Positions 1 through 9,766 of a stretch of 53,491 nt of DNA are shown here, piece by piece (within the stretch, counting starts at the first letter, position 1; every line of letters begins with the position of its first letter). This DNA is from Planctomycetota bacterium. Its GTDB lineage: Bacteria > Planctomycetota > PUPC01 > JACPCR01. The position numbers and the translations under genes were made by a program. The notes under the pieces are model-generated. The model saw nothing but the letters and a program-made list of their open reading frames with translations, had not been told where the DNA came from and did not search any database. Location: positions 1-53,491 of the forward strand of contig JAQBXN010000049.1 of assembly GCA_027625095.1 (NCBI GenBank), in the 5' to 3' direction.

Positions 1-137
1 TACAGGGCTAGGATTGCCTTCTTGATCTCTTCCCAGGGCGTTGCCCTGGGCTGGCATGTTTTGGCCTTACAGGCCGGAAATCGGCTGACCGCGACTTTTT
101 ACGAACGAAGCTGGCAGCTTGCTGCTACGATATTGGT
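1..137. repeat. Hairpin-rich spacer at left edge
   Basis: Three short inverted repeats follow one another. CCCAGGGC (32-39) pairs with GCCCTGGG (43-50), GGCCT (63-67) pairs with AGGCC (71-75), and AAGCT (108-112) pairs with AGCTT (116-120). No gene is visible. The strings resemble REP-like intergenic elements that I associate with PVC-type genomes, but only one copy lies in the window, so calling it a dispersed repeat is inference. It directly precedes the start of the 1434-residue gene at 138. Confidence 0.5.
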
Positions 138-3100
138 ATGACTCAACGAATAAGTCTCCCGTTAATCCTGTGCTTTGCGTTCATTGCATCTTCACTCCAC
201 TCTGCGCGCCCCGTTCGCTACCATTACGGGGACGCCTGGTGGTTCGAGTATGAAGCAGATTTCAGTACCGCTATTCTGCTCCATTTCGGCAAGGCCCAGC
301 GAAAAGCCTCTCGTGAACTTGCAAAGGATCTCGGCAAAACTCGTGAGAAGAGGAAGGCGGATCAGCTCTTCGAAAAAGAACTGACCGATCTGGCAGATGA
401 GGACGGGGACAAAGAAGTAGGCGCTCCGGAATTTCAGGTCGCTCAGCCCGATGCCCTCAAGAAAATTCGCGTGCCCATCGATGATGAGAATGTGCCTGCG
501 AATGTGGTCCTGGATTACAGCGACAACCGGCGACGCTTTGAAATAGGAAAAGGTTTGCAGAGAGTGTCCGAAGGTCGATTCGGCGATGCCCTGCGATGGT
601 CCGGCGAGGCGGCACTTGTTTGCAAAAACCTCCAATTCGCTTCGCCCCTGACTGACAATCAGAATCGAACCAGCAGCGGCGAGTCTCTCGAGTGCTGGAT
701 AAAGATTGAAGAATATCCTGGACGAGAATCATGCATCTGGTGGCTACAGGCGCCGAAGGAGACCTCGGGTGGCCGTCTGTTGCTTCACTCTGACGGACGG
801 CTTGAGCTCAAACTTCTGCATCCGCACGGGAATGTTCCCAACCGGCTGACGCCAGAACAACGGGATCGGATCCTCGCCAAAGATTCCCGAATCATTTCGC
901 CCGAGCCGATTCCTCTGAACGAATGGATCCATATAGCCTGCTACAACGATCCACCCGTTGTACAAGGCGCGGGCTCACCATTCCGACCGCGTTTGCGGGT
1001 CAACGGGATCGAGATGGCCTATTACCTGAGCGAAGTGAACAACAGCTACAATTTTCTTGGAAACTCCGGCGAAGGCACTTTGATCATCGGTAACAGCAAC
1101 ACTGCCGACCAGGGCTTCAAAGGCATCATTGACGAAGTCCGGCTCAGCACGAAAAGTCGTAACTATTACGACCGACCGGCGACGCCGTGGGTCGACAAGG
1201 CACTCGAGCGTGAGCTCAAATTCGATAAGCCCTATTTTTTAGGCAGTGGTACTCTCTTTCATGCATCCCTTGATGGCCAACTTTCCTACGATCTCCGCGC
1301 AACGCCGCGCAACGCCGAAACCACAGACATCACTATCAACCTTGAAGGCAAGAGTGTCGACGACATGAAAGTTGACGGCATCAGGGGCAAAGGATGGGTT
1401 ATCGATCCGAACATTGCCTTGCCTCGACTCTCCATCCAGGGACTCGACGCGAAGATGGGGGCCTTTGAGTTCTGGCTGCGACCGGAAAACTGGGACAACT
1501 TTACTGGGCTCTGGCCGGGGCAGAGCGCCGAGCCGCCCATGCACTTCAGCATCATCCGCTTTTTCGGCAAGGATAAGCGAGATGGCGAGGTGAAGATGTT
1601 TATGGAGGTCAGCTTGCCTCGGGTCCGGCGCTTTGACGGGGGACGCTTCGCCATCGACCCCGGCCACTGGAATCATTACGTGGCACGCTGGAACAGCGGA
1701 GCAAAGACCGGCTCTCTCTTCGGAAACGGCCAGGGAATGAGCAGCGTCTGGCGTGCGGACGATCAGTTGATTGAAAACGTCGAACCAGCCTATGCCGAAG
1801 TTGGTGTCCCTCACAAAGACATCATCTGCAATCGCAATCTCCCGCCGCTCATTAATGTCGATGAGTTTGTCGCGTACAGCTATCCGCTCACCTCGGACGA
1901 AATTCAGCAGGCGATGTTGCGCTGGAAGCAAGTCCTTGAACCCATCCGGACGCACGAACGAAACCTCCACTACAAATACTCGATCGGCCGGCTCGAATTC
2001 TCGCTCCAGACTAAGCTGCCTGATGACGTCGTACCGGTCAGGGCAATCGTCAGTCTTGTTACGGAGAAAGGGGAGACGTTACTCGGCCCGTTTGAACAAC
2101 CCATCGAAGACAAGAAGGCGTTCTTTCGTCTTTGTGATCGCAGGCTGCTCCCTCACGGTCAGTATCAGGTCAAGTATCAGGTCTTCGACCCACAGGACAA
2201 GATCGTCATTGACGACGTGAAGGATTGGGACTTCTCCAGAGAGCCCTGGCGGGATAACAAGATCGGCATCCTTACTGAAACACCTCCACCATGGACGCCT
2301 GTTAAAATCTCGAAGTCTGCAGTCGAAACGCGTATGACCAGATACGAGCTTGGCAGCAACGGCCTGCCCAAAGCGATCTATGCGGACGGGGTCGACTTGC
2401 TCGCCGGGCCGATTCGTTTCGTCGAAGACGGCGAGGCTATCAAAGGCAATCTGGTCGAAGTTATCGGCTCAAAGAATGTGGAAGCTTCCTGGCGCTCTCA
2501 CTTCGACGGCAAGACCTGCGATATCGAGGTGCTGAACACTGTCGAATACGACGGAATGATTCGGTACGAACTGGAAATCAAGCCGAAGAAGAATCTTGCC
2601 GCGGAGCGTCAAGACAACATAGCTCGCATCGCTTTCGAAATTCCGATGAAATCTGAGCTCACCACACGCTGGATGTTTAATTCCTCAGGAACGACAGGCG
2701 TGAGTACAGGTGTCGTGCCTGCCGAGGATGGTGAGTTTTTGAGTTCGCGTCACCCGGGCTTCTGGCATGCAGACTGGGAGGCCCGTCGGAACAGAGGAAA
2801 AAAAGAGCAACCCAAGTGGGAGGAGTGGCAAGCATACGGTTTCCTCACCCAGTGGGACCTTAACGATATGAATCGCGGCCTTTACTGGTTCGCCGACCAC
2901 GCTGGTGGATGGTGGCAATCGAAGAGTCAAAGCGCACAGCAATTCATTCGCGAGGGCAAGGCGACCATCGTTCGCAGCAACCTGGTCGCCAGCGCCACAG
3001 ACTACAAGCCCGGCCAAAAGATCCTCTTTGGCATGATCCCGCATCCTGCCCGCCCTCTCGACCCTGGCTTCCGCAAGCTCGAGCGCATCAGCAGGGAAGA

Positions 3101-4442
3101 ATCCAAGCAGTGTGAGGCATACGGTTCTGCGTTTCGGCCATGGCCGGACGATCCTCGGACGCATTCAATGAAACTTTTTCCTGCACCTGACCCGAAAAGA
3201 ATCGGGGACGACAGCCCCAGTTGGGAATACGCGGAACGCTGCATTGCCGGAATGAAAAATGTTGCACCGCACGGCTACCGTTCAATGTATTTATCGAACT
3301 ACTGGTACAGTTGCCGGGCCGGCGCCTACGATGGATGGGAGTGGCGCGGCGGCCCGACCAGCCAGGTCACTCACAGTCAAAGTTTCGTTGATTACCTCTG
3401 CTGGGAAATGAACGAATGGATTGGCCGCGGCATCTTTGACGCTATCTACCTTGACGAATGCTACGAGGCACCAAGCCGTAATGTAGAGGCCGGGCAGGCG
3501 ATTCAGCTTCCTGATGGAACAGTGCAGGCCGGTGTGACGCTCTGGGGCTTTCGCGATCTCATGAAACGCTGGCGTAATATCTTTCATCAGCACAGCAAGA
3601 CGCCCATGTTCACCTGCCACCTCACCCGTTCGATGATGTACTGCGGTATGACTTTCGTCGACAGCTATCTGGATGGAGAAGGCCATCCGACCATCACCGC
3701 CCGCAGTCGCGACTTTGTGGACGCTCTTTCGCTCCATCGCGCCGAGGTTCTGCAGAACGGCCGCATGTGGGGTGTTATCCCGGCCTTCATGGTTTCCCTC
3801 TGGGAAGGCGGCCTCGCCCAGGGCAAAGGCTGGAACCCGCACAAACAGTGGTCATGGCGGATGGCCCGTGGTGCGATGTCGTTGCTCGCACATTTTGAAA
3901 ACGCCACCACCTACACCGACCAGGGCAGTTCGGTCTACCTGAATTATTGGAATGATGTCCTCAAGTGGGGCGCGGGTGAGCTGTCCGTGCCGTTTCATCC
4001 TTACTGGTTGAATGCCAAATTCCTGCACGCCGAGGGACAAGGCAAGGATACGCTCGTCTCTTTCTATCAACAGGCCAACAAGATCCTGGTGATTGCATCC
4101 AATCGAACCAATGCAAATCGTGAAATTAAGATCAAACTAAACCTCGCCGCGCTGGGCCTGAAGGATAAGAAACTCACCGCAACACAATGGGATACCGGTT
4201 ACCCGCCCGCCGAAGGTGAGGATATTCTCAACGAGACCCAGCTCGCAGAACTGAAGAACGTCAAAGCGCCCGTCACTAATCTCTTGGATGGCCAGGCCAG
4301 CTCCACCGAATTCAAAGAAGAAAGCGACCTGCTCGAAGAACTTGAAAAATCAGAAGGTGGAAAGGATGCCCCGAGGCTGGAGGGAGATATTCTGATTCTC
4401 CCGACGCGATCTAAGGATTTCAGGATGGTGACGGTGGAGTAG
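138..4442 (+). CDS. Secreted LamG / DUF6067-like glycosidase-like giant protein
   Basis: This 1434-residue protein begins with a signal peptide (hydrophobic residues about 6-20, ending near HSA). Two concanavalin/LamG-like jelly-roll regions can be inferred at roughly residues 150-340 and 420-600 from segments such as LECWIKIEE and FEFWLRPENW. The C-terminal half resembles the DUF6067 glycoside-hydrolase-like TIM barrel, with GLYWFADHAGGW near residue 912 and an acidic strand IYLDECYE near 1103, where catalytic acids would lie. The substrate is unknown; export and the carbohydrate-binding-like domains suggest work on extracellular polysaccharide. The ATG at 138 is kept because the signal peptide follows at once. 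A shorter paralogue lies at 10549-14598 on the other strand. I am sure it is a secreted enzyme-like protein, less sure of activity. Confidence 0.8.
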   Translation: MTQRISLPLILCFAFIASSLHSARPVRYHYGDAWWFEYEADFSTAILLHFGKAQRKASRELAKDLGKTREKRKADQLFEKELTDLADEDGDKEVGAPEFQVAQPDALKKIRVPIDDENVPANVVLDYSDNRRRFEIGKGLQRVSEGRFGDALRWSGEAALVCKNLQFASPLTDNQNRTSSGESLECWIKIEEYPGRESCIWWLQAPKETSGGRLLLHSDGRLELKLLHPHGNVPNRLTPEQRDRILAKDSRIISPEPIPLNEWIHIACYNDPPVVQGAGSPFRPRLRVNGIEMAYYLSEVNNSYNFLGNSGEGTLIIGNSNTADQGFKGIIDEVRLSTKSRNYYDRPATPWVDKALERELKFDKPYFLGSGTLFHASLDGQLSYDLRATPRNAETTDITINLEGKSVDDMKVDGIRGKGWVIDPNIALPRLSIQGLDAKMGAFEFWLRPENWDNFTGLWPGQSAEPPMHFSIIRFFGKDKRDGEVKMFMEVSLPRVRRFDGGRFAIDPGHWNHYVARWNSGAKTGSLFGNGQGMSSVWRADDQLIENVEPAYAEVGVPHKDIICNRNLPPLINVDEFVAYSYPLTSDEIQQAMLRWKQVLEPIRTHERNLHYKYSIGRLEFSLQTKLPDDVVPVRAIVSLVTEKGETLLGPFEQPIEDKKAFFRLCDRRLLPHGQYQVKYQVFDPQDKIVIDDVKDWDFSREPWRDNKIGILTETPPPWTPVKISKSAVETRMTRYELGSNGLPKAIYADGVDLLAGPIRFVEDGEAIKGNLVEVIGSKNVEASWRSHFDGKTCDIEVLNTVEYDGMIRYELEIKPKKNLAAERQDNIARIAFEIPMKSELTTRWMFNSSGTTGVSTGVVPAEDGEFLSSRHPGFWHADWEARRNRGKKEQPKWEEWQAYGFLTQWDLNDMNRGLYWFADHAGGWWQSKSQSAQQFIREGKATIVRSNLVASATDYKPGQKILFGMIPHPARPLDPGFRKLERISREESKQCEAYGSAFRPWPDDPRTHSMKLFPAPDPKRIGDDSPSWEYAERCIAGMKNVAPHGYRSMYLSNYWYSCRAGAYDGWEWRGGPTSQVTHSQSFVDYLCWEMNEWIGRGIFDAIYLDECYEAPSRNVEAGQAIQLPDGTVQAGVTLWGFRDLMKRWRNIFHQHSKTPMFTCHLTRSMMYCGMTFVDSYLDGEGHPTITARSRDFVDALSLHRAEVLQNGRMWGVIPAFMVSLWEGGLAQGKGWNPHKQWSWRMARGAMSLLAHFENATTYTDQGSSVYLNYWNDVLKWGAGELSVPFHPYWLNAKFLHAEGQGKDTLVSFYQQANKILVIASNRTNANREIKIKLNLAALGLKDKKLTATQWDTGYPPAEGEDILNETQLAELKNVKAPVTNLLDGQASSTEFKEESDLLEELEKSEGGKDAPRLEGDILILPTRSKDFRMVTVE

Positions 4443-4624
4443 GTGAAGACGTGTGGGGGATGGGAGACTTCTCGCCGCATTTCTTCAAGGAAGCTTGTCG
4501 TTAAAGAAGAGTGCATGGAATTTGAAAGCGGCGACGAGTCGGCGCCCCTGAAGAATCATTTCAGCACTCCCATCCTCCCATACGCCCACACCTCTTCCTG
4601 CTCCCAACCTCCCACACCTTTCCC
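4443..4624. repeat. Spacer with TGGGAG-type octamer repeats
   Basis: This 182-base spacer lies between convergent genes. Read on the minus strand, 4563-4620 holds several units of the form TGGGAGNN in roughly 8-base steps, and 4449-4466 has a related run on the plus strand, so the two can pair. The same octamer type recurs inside the start of the rhomboid gene (6034-6068). No gene or T-tailed terminator is seen. Confidence 0.45.
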
Positions 4625-6229
4625 TTACTCTTTTCCAAACCGGCTATATACCCGATTCTGCAGTTCACCGGCTAGTCGGGGATCTAGTTCCCGTAATCGG
4701 TTCAGTTGCGCCCTGGCTTCAAGCTCGTGGCCGGTTTTCACGAAGAGCGTTCCCATCCCGAAAACCGTCCGCGCATCATTCGGGTTCAGGCGATATGCCT
4801 CACGAAAGTAGTCGAGCGCTTCTTTCTGGGTTCCGTATCGGGCGCAAAGTAGGCCAAGCTCACGGTGCACTGAGGCATTCGACGGGTCGACCTCCTTTGC
4901 TTTCATCAACTGTTCATACGCCAGCTCAAACATTCCCCTGATGTTATAGATGTCGGCCAGCAGAATGTATGCCTGGGTATACTCCGGGTCGATGAGCAAC
5001 AGTGTGTGAATCAGTGCAATCGCTTCATCCTGCTTATTCTTCTGAATCAGAATCAGCGTAAGGTTGTAGTAGGCGGTTTTCGATTTCTGATTGAGCTCGA
5101 TGGCCTTGCGATATTCTTCTGCCGCTTCTTCAAGTTCATCGTTCCGGTGAAGCGCTATCCCGCGCTTGAGGTGCTGGTCGCTCTCGCTCTGACTCATCCA
5201 GCCCTTCAAGATGCCGGGCACCGAAGCAGACGGATCAGAGGGATTTGCCAGCAGCTTCTTCTCGATCTCTTTCGACACCCTGGCCAGGTCCGCGACCAGC
5301 TCCGCGTCGGTTACTGAACTTGAATACTGGTACATCTGGCCCATCGCACCGCCAACCAGACCGAGACACAGCAAGAAGGAGAAATTCAGTCGCAGGTGAC
5401 TGAATGTCGTCGACTTTTGTCTGCCCGGAACTGGCAGCGCGATACCGAGTACCGCCCCCGTTACCAGCCCGCCCATATGCGCGGAGTTGTCTACCTGCGG
5501 AAAGATCCAGCCCACATAGAGATTGATTGCCACAAAAACCAGCCCCATCAAGAGTGAAAACAGCAGGTGGCATGAAATCTTTCCCGTCCTTGCATGAAAG
5601 ATCGGCAGCAGTTTCAGCAGGCAGAGGATGTGCACCCCCATGAAGCCGAACAGACATGCCGAAAGGCCTACCCCGATTTCGGGGCTCATTCTGTAACTGG
5701 CCACCGAACCGGCCATTCCACACGCCACCAGTACGGACAAAAACCGGCGAGACCCATACGCCGATTCCACCCAGGTGCCGAGCATGACAAGCCCAAACAT
5801 ATTCACCGCAAGGTGCCACCACGCCCCATGAAGAAACATGGTCGTAACCAGTCGCCAATGCTGTCCTTGATCAATCAGATGATTGACCTTCGCTCCATAC
5901 TTAATCAGTAAATTGACGGTTGGGTCGGAAGCGCCCGAGGGTACCGTCAACCAGTACATGAACAGGCACACGACCAAGACGAGAATGCTGAGGAACGGAA
6001 ATGGCGGTTTAGGATCGGCTGTGTCTGGGGGGGTGGGAGTCTGGGAGCTTGAACGTGTGGGAGGGTGGTAGGGCTGAGATGTATTCGTTAACTCATCATT
6101 TGAATCCGCCTGCTCTCCCTCTGACTTCGCCTGCCCTTCTTCTGAATTCTCTTTCTCTGCATCCTCTGAATTCTCTTGCCCGAAATTCCCTGGCCATTCT
6201 TCCTCTGACTTTCGAAATTCGTCACTCAT
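4625..6229 (-). CDS. Rhomboid-family intramembrane protease fused to TPR repeats
   Basis: This 534-residue protein is read from the ATG at 6229, which lies one base beyond the stop of the upstream permease gene (6231-6233). A longer frame upstream is only overlap with that gene. Residues 1-78 are an acidic, low-complexity cytoplasmic linker. Residues about 80-300 form the rhomboid membrane domain: HxxxN motif (H139, N143), nucleophile S190 in GLSACLFG, and catalytic H251 in AHMGG. The expected Ser-His dyad is therefore present, although the usual GASG is GLSA. Residues about 352-515 are tetratricopeptide repeats, probably for partner binding. Rhomboids cleave membrane-anchored proteins within the bilayer; the substrate here is unknown. 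It likely shares a transcript with the upstream ABC permease and ATPase. Confidence 0.85.
   Translation of the reverse strand: MSDEFRKSEEEWPGNFGQENSEDAEKENSEEGQAKSEGEQADSNDELTNTSQPYHPPTRSSSQTPTPPDTADPKPPFPFLSILVLVVCLFMYWLTVPSGASDPTVNLLIKYGAKVNHLIDQGQHWRLVTTMFLHGAWWHLAVNMFGLVMLGTWVESAYGSRRFLSVLVACGMAGSVASYRMSPEIGVGLSACLFGFMGVHILCLLKLLPIFHARTGKISCHLLFSLLMGLVFVAINLYVGWIFPQVDNSAHMGGLVTGAVLGIALPVPGRQKSTTFSHLRLNFSFLLCLGLVGGAMGQMYQYSSSVTDAELVADLARVSKEIEKKLLANPSDPSASVPGILKGWMSQSESDQHLKRGIALHRNDELEEAAEEYRKAIELNQKSKTAYYNLTLILIQKNKQDEAIALIHTLLLIDPEYTQAYILLADIYNIRGMFELAYEQLMKAKEVDPSNASVHRELGLLCARYGTQKEALDYFREAYRLNPNDARTVFGMGTLFVKTGHELEARAQLNRLRELDPRLAGELQNRVYSRFGKE
6034..6068 (+). repeat. TGGGAGNN octamer repeats inside rhomboid linker
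   Basis: Octamers TGGGAGTC (6034), TGGGAGCT (6042), TGAACGTG (6050) and TGGGAGGG (6058) are in exact 8-base register. They lie within the coding region, where the opposite strand encodes the Pro/Ser/Thr-rich linker around residues 54-66 of the rhomboid protein. The spacer 3' of the same gene holds the same octamer type. Confidence 0.6.
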
Positions 6230-6230
6230 C

Positions 6231-9200
6231 TCATTCGCCCCTGAGTGAGCTGATGATCGGACTCCTGATAGTCGCGATAACCGCGGCCGTCCCGGATAGC
6301 ATCCCGGTAATAAAGACCAGACCGAGCATTCCGAGCAGAGAAGCCCACGGTACATCCGAGCCACCTCCAATCAGATGCGGCGCAACTGCAAGGAGCGCGG
6401 AGACCGTGCCCACTAACAGGCCGACAACCAGAAGGAAGCCGTTCTCAGCCAGGACCACAATGGCCAACTGGCCGGTTCTGAAGCCAAGCGCACGGAGCAT
6501 TGCCAGCTCAGCTTTTCTTTCCAACACATTGCGAAGGAGGACAGTGCCCAGGCCGAAAGTTCCCAACACAAGCCCGAGCCCGCCGAGCGTCATGAAAGTA
6601 GAAAGATAAGTGTTCTGAACTACGAGGTAATCAGCCAGCTTCTTGCCGGTGGAGACGGCATCGAAACCATAATCAGCAAGTCCGCCTTCGAGGGCGTTCG
6701 AGACTTCCGTCATGCGGGCAAAAGGTGTTTCAATCAGAAACGTGCGGTAACCGCCTTCGCTGGGAAACAGTTTCAAGAAATTCGATTCAGACATCACCAG
6801 TTCGCTTTGAAATATGCTCTCCATAAACATCCCGACGATTCGGGCCTTTACCATTTCGCCATTTTCTGCGCGCACGTCCATTTCTTTACCAAGCCCGAGG
6901 TGAAGGATCCACATCACGGTATTGAAATCGCCGAAGACAGGCACCACGCCCGGTTCGAGGTCTTCGTTGAGAAGCACCCACGGGTTTTCACCTGCGTAAG
7001 CCAGGGTTGATTGGAATTTGAAACCACCGCGCTCGATGAGTTCCTGAATGGCGCCGAGTATCTCAGGCTTCTGAGGCTTATAGAGATTGAGGCAGCTTGC
7101 GTCCTCCCCACTTCGGTGACGGAGGGGATAGATGCTTATGTCGCTGAGTATCTTTTCGGCATCCGCCAGTCCAACCTTGGAACGCCCGCCCTCAGAATCC
7201 AGGCTTTGATAAATCGGCAGGTCGCTTTCGGCCAGAAGAGCAAATCCGCCGTCACCAGACCTGAAATCAGGTTCTACATGCGATGGGTCGTGCCGGAATG
7301 CAGCTACGGCCACGATCATGAACGTAGCGCACGCGACAAGCGAAGCGGTCAGAATGCTTCGGTCCGGAGATCGTGAACCGTTCCTTGCCCCCAGTTGGAC
7401 GAGGCCGGCCACTCCCCTACCGGCCGGTCGCGGAGCAGTTTCACGGCGCATCCAGGTGGATAGCAGCGACAGGGCGCCCGCGAGCAAAAGCGACCCGGAT
7501 GAGAAGAACGCCAGTGCTGAAAGGGGCAGGCTCATTTCCTTCCCTCCAACCTTGATCACCGCATCAGTTAAAACGCCCCCTGCACCCGCGCCCGTTAAGA
7601 GTCCAGCAAGGACAATGCAGGCCGCGCCGGTTTTCACTCCCCGTCCCTTCCCTGCAGCCTCCATTTGTCCACCGCTTCCGGCCAAAAGGTTTCGGGATGA
7701 CGACTTACTTAGTCTTCGCACCGTCCACCAGATCGAGAACAGCACGATCAGAAATGAACCAACGAAACCGGATACCAACCAGATTGGCGAGACATGAAGC
7801 TTTAGAAAGGGAGTGCCAATCGCATCCACCCACCAGGTGCGAAGCCCTTCCAGCATCAGCCATCCATATCCAATCGCACCGGCTAAACCGATGCAGCCGC
7901 CGATACCTGCAAGCAGGCTACCCTCTTTCAGGAGTTGCCGCTGCACTATCTTTGAAGTGAAGCCAGAGGCAAGCAACAAGCCCACTTCGCGCGCTCTTTG
8001 TTCGATTCCAAGCCGGAACAGTAAGCTCACGAGCACCGCAGCCGAGGTGATGAGGAATATGCTGAACCCAACGAAGAGCCCACCGAAGTCGGTGGCGCCG
8101 CTGCTCGCCGCGAGGCCAAGTTGCTTCACTGGGATCGTGGATATCCCAAACACCTCGGGATCGGCATTCTGGAGAATGGCGCTTTCGACATCGTCGGCCT
8201 GCGGTCCGCCAGGTGCATAGAGTCGTATGGCGGTCAGCCTCCCGAAGCGGCTGCTCCAAAGCTTTTGGCCGGTTTCCAGCGATACGAACGCCTTTGGCGT
8301 AGCCCGATATTCCTCCCAGTATTTCTCGTCATTGGGGCGAATGGACTTCAGATGGACGGGAAACGGCGGATTCCAATCGGCCATTGTCCTGGCCTCGTGG
8401 ATGCCCGGGTATTCAGGAGTGAGATTTCGATCTCTGCCCAGGCCTTCCATGCTGACGATGCCTGCAAGTTTGAGGGAGGTGGACTTGGAAACCAGCTCGT
8501 TGTTGGGGCCGCTCATGTAATAAGAAATCTCAATCTCATCGCCGAGCTTCACCCCAAGATCGTCTGCAGCCCATGTATTCAAGATGATGGCATCGTCATC
8601 CGTCTCGTTCGTTGGCCCTGCTGAAAATCGCAAACGAGATTTGAGTACATCTTCGGGGAGAGCCGCGACCAAAGAATAGGGAATCAAGTTTGACGCGGTT
8701 GTCTTGGCCTGGGTCTCACCTTTCCTGGCAGCCAATCGGATCGTGTTGGCCAGGTAGGAGAAGACTGGAACGACCTTATTCTGGAGCTTGAGCCCGTTTA
8801 CCAGCCGCTCAAGCGCCGGCTCAAGGATCATGCGGTCGCTTTCTACCGACACGTACCCCTCGCCCTGACGCACACGAATACCATAGTCCTCTATCCTGAG
8901 ATTTTCCTTAACATTCAATTCTTTCTTATCGGGATTGGGCAACAGTACGGCATTGGCTTTCCCTGGCTGCCCGATTGCGCTCTGGAATGGCGCGAGTTGC
9001 AGATAAGCATTCAAGGGCAGATGCTGGGTGGGCTGCAGGCCGAATCGCCCGAAGCCTTCAGCCGGCACGATGGCAACAACCTTTCGTCGGAGAGCACTGA
9101 CTGTGTCCGTCTTGCGACCCAGCGTAGAATCACGAGGAACAGAGCTTTGCTTCTCCACACGCAGCAGAACGTAATCGCCGAGGCCTGCACCGATTTCATT

Positions 9201-9611
9201 GGCGAGAGGCTCATTGAGAATAACCTCACGGCGTCCAGGCAACTTTTCTGGAAGGTATCTCCCCAGGTGCCAGAATCGTTCATCCACACCGATTACATTC
9301 ACTTTGGTGGCACGCGATCGAGTCTCAGCATGCGATACGGCGCCGCGCAACAAGATAGCCGGTGCGGGACGCGTCGTGCTGACCGCAAGGCGATCCGCCA
9401 ATGGTTCACCCATGAACCGATCACCGACGATAGCAATGTCCACGCGCCCCAACCGATCGAGGGTAAGTTCGCGCAAACTCCATCGTACCGAATCGCCGAC
9501 AATCAATGCCCCCGCGAGGACAGAGGTGCCTACGGCCGCACCGAGGATGACCGCAAGGTTGGTTCGCTTGTAGTAGGCGAGACTTCGCAGGAGGAGAGTA
9601 TTCAGGTTCAT
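6231..9611 (-). CDS. ABC transporter permease, FtsX/MacB type, double-length
   Basis: This 1126-residue protein starts at the ATG at 9609-9611, which has AGGAG about 8 bases upstream; a start 12 codons earlier lacks this. One membrane segment near the N-terminus (about 15-37) is followed by a large extracytoplasmic domain. An FtsX-type membrane block (from the LFVGFSIFLITSAA segment) comes next, then several further helices, a second outside domain, and a C-terminal FtsX block (ELAMLRALGFRTGQ). This is the layout of LolC/E- and MacB-like permeases that couple cytoplasmic ATP hydrolysis to work on the outside: lipoprotein release, efflux or cell-wall-enzyme control. The ATPase gene lies directly upstream and the rhomboid gene directly downstream. 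The exact substrate cannot be read from the sequence. Confidence 0.88.
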   Translation of the reverse strand: MNLNTLLLRSLAYYKRTNLAVILGAAVGTSVLAGALIVGDSVRWSLRELTLDRLGRVDIAIVGDRFMGEPLADRLAVSTTRPAPAILLRGAVSHAETRSRATKVNVIGVDERFWHLGRYLPEKLPGRREVILNEPLANEIGAGLGDYVLLRVEKQSSVPRDSTLGRKTDTVSALRRKVVAIVPAEGFGRFGLQPTQHLPLNAYLQLAPFQSAIGQPGKANAVLLPNPDKKELNVKENLRIEDYGIRVRQGEGYVSVESDRMILEPALERLVNGLKLQNKVVPVFSYLANTIRLAARKGETQAKTTASNLIPYSLVAALPEDVLKSRLRFSAGPTNETDDDAIILNTWAADDLGVKLGDEIEISYYMSGPNNELVSKSTSLKLAGIVSMEGLGRDRNLTPEYPGIHEARTMADWNPPFPVHLKSIRPNDEKYWEEYRATPKAFVSLETGQKLWSSRFGRLTAIRLYAPGGPQADDVESAILQNADPEVFGISTIPVKQLGLAASSGATDFGGLFVGFSIFLITSAAVLVSLLFRLGIEQRAREVGLLLASGFTSKIVQRQLLKEGSLLAGIGGCIGLAGAIGYGWLMLEGLRTWWVDAIGTPFLKLHVSPIWLVSGFVGSFLIVLFSIWWTVRRLSKSSSRNLLAGSGGQMEAAGKGRGVKTGAACIVLAGLLTGAGAGGVLTDAVIKVGGKEMSLPLSALAFFSSGSLLLAGALSLLSTWMRRETAPRPAGRGVAGLVQLGARNGSRSPDRSILTASLVACATFMIVAVAAFRHDPSHVEPDFRSGDGGFALLAESDLPIYQSLDSEGGRSKVGLADAEKILSDISIYPLRHRSGEDASCLNLYKPQKPEILGAIQELIERGGFKFQSTLAYAGENPWVLLNEDLEPGVVPVFGDFNTVMWILHLGLGKEMDVRAENGEMVKARIVGMFMESIFQSELVMSESNFLKLFPSEGGYRTFLIETPFARMTEVSNALEGGLADYGFDAVSTGKKLADYLVVQNTYLSTFMTLGGLGLVLGTFGLGTVLLRNVLERKAELAMLRALGFRTGQLAIVVLAENGFLLVVGLLVGTVSALLAVAPHLIGGGSDVPWASLLGMLGLVFITGMLSGTAAVIATIRSPIISSLRGE

Positions 9612-9648
9612 TCGCCACTCTCCTGGAGTCTGCTGACATGTGAGCAAG

Positions 9649-9732
9649 CACGGAGTTCGAGTAACGGCTTCAGCCGGGTTTTTCCGTTTGGGAAGACGAA
9701 GACCCGGCTGAAGCCGTTACTCCAACTCCGTG
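9649..9732. repeat. Long REP-like inverted repeat between ABC genes
   Basis: A 31-base arm (9649-9679) pairs with 9702-9732 with a single mismatch around a 22-base loop. The core of the arm is CGGCTTCAGCCGGG-like. It sits in the 155-base gap between the ATPase stop and the permease start. No T-run follows on the transcribed strand, so it is more like a REP or palindromic mobile-type repeat, or an mRNA-stabilising hairpin, than a terminator. Confidence 0.85.
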
Positions 9733-9766
9733 CCAGCCAGTTCTCGAGCAGAGGTTTGTTCATGGC

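Noticed and set aside
6231..6370. Longer N-terminus for the rhomboid protein
   Set aside because: The extra 47 codons lie wholly inside the permease gene; the ATG at 6229 follows its stop directly and gives a sensible N-terminus.
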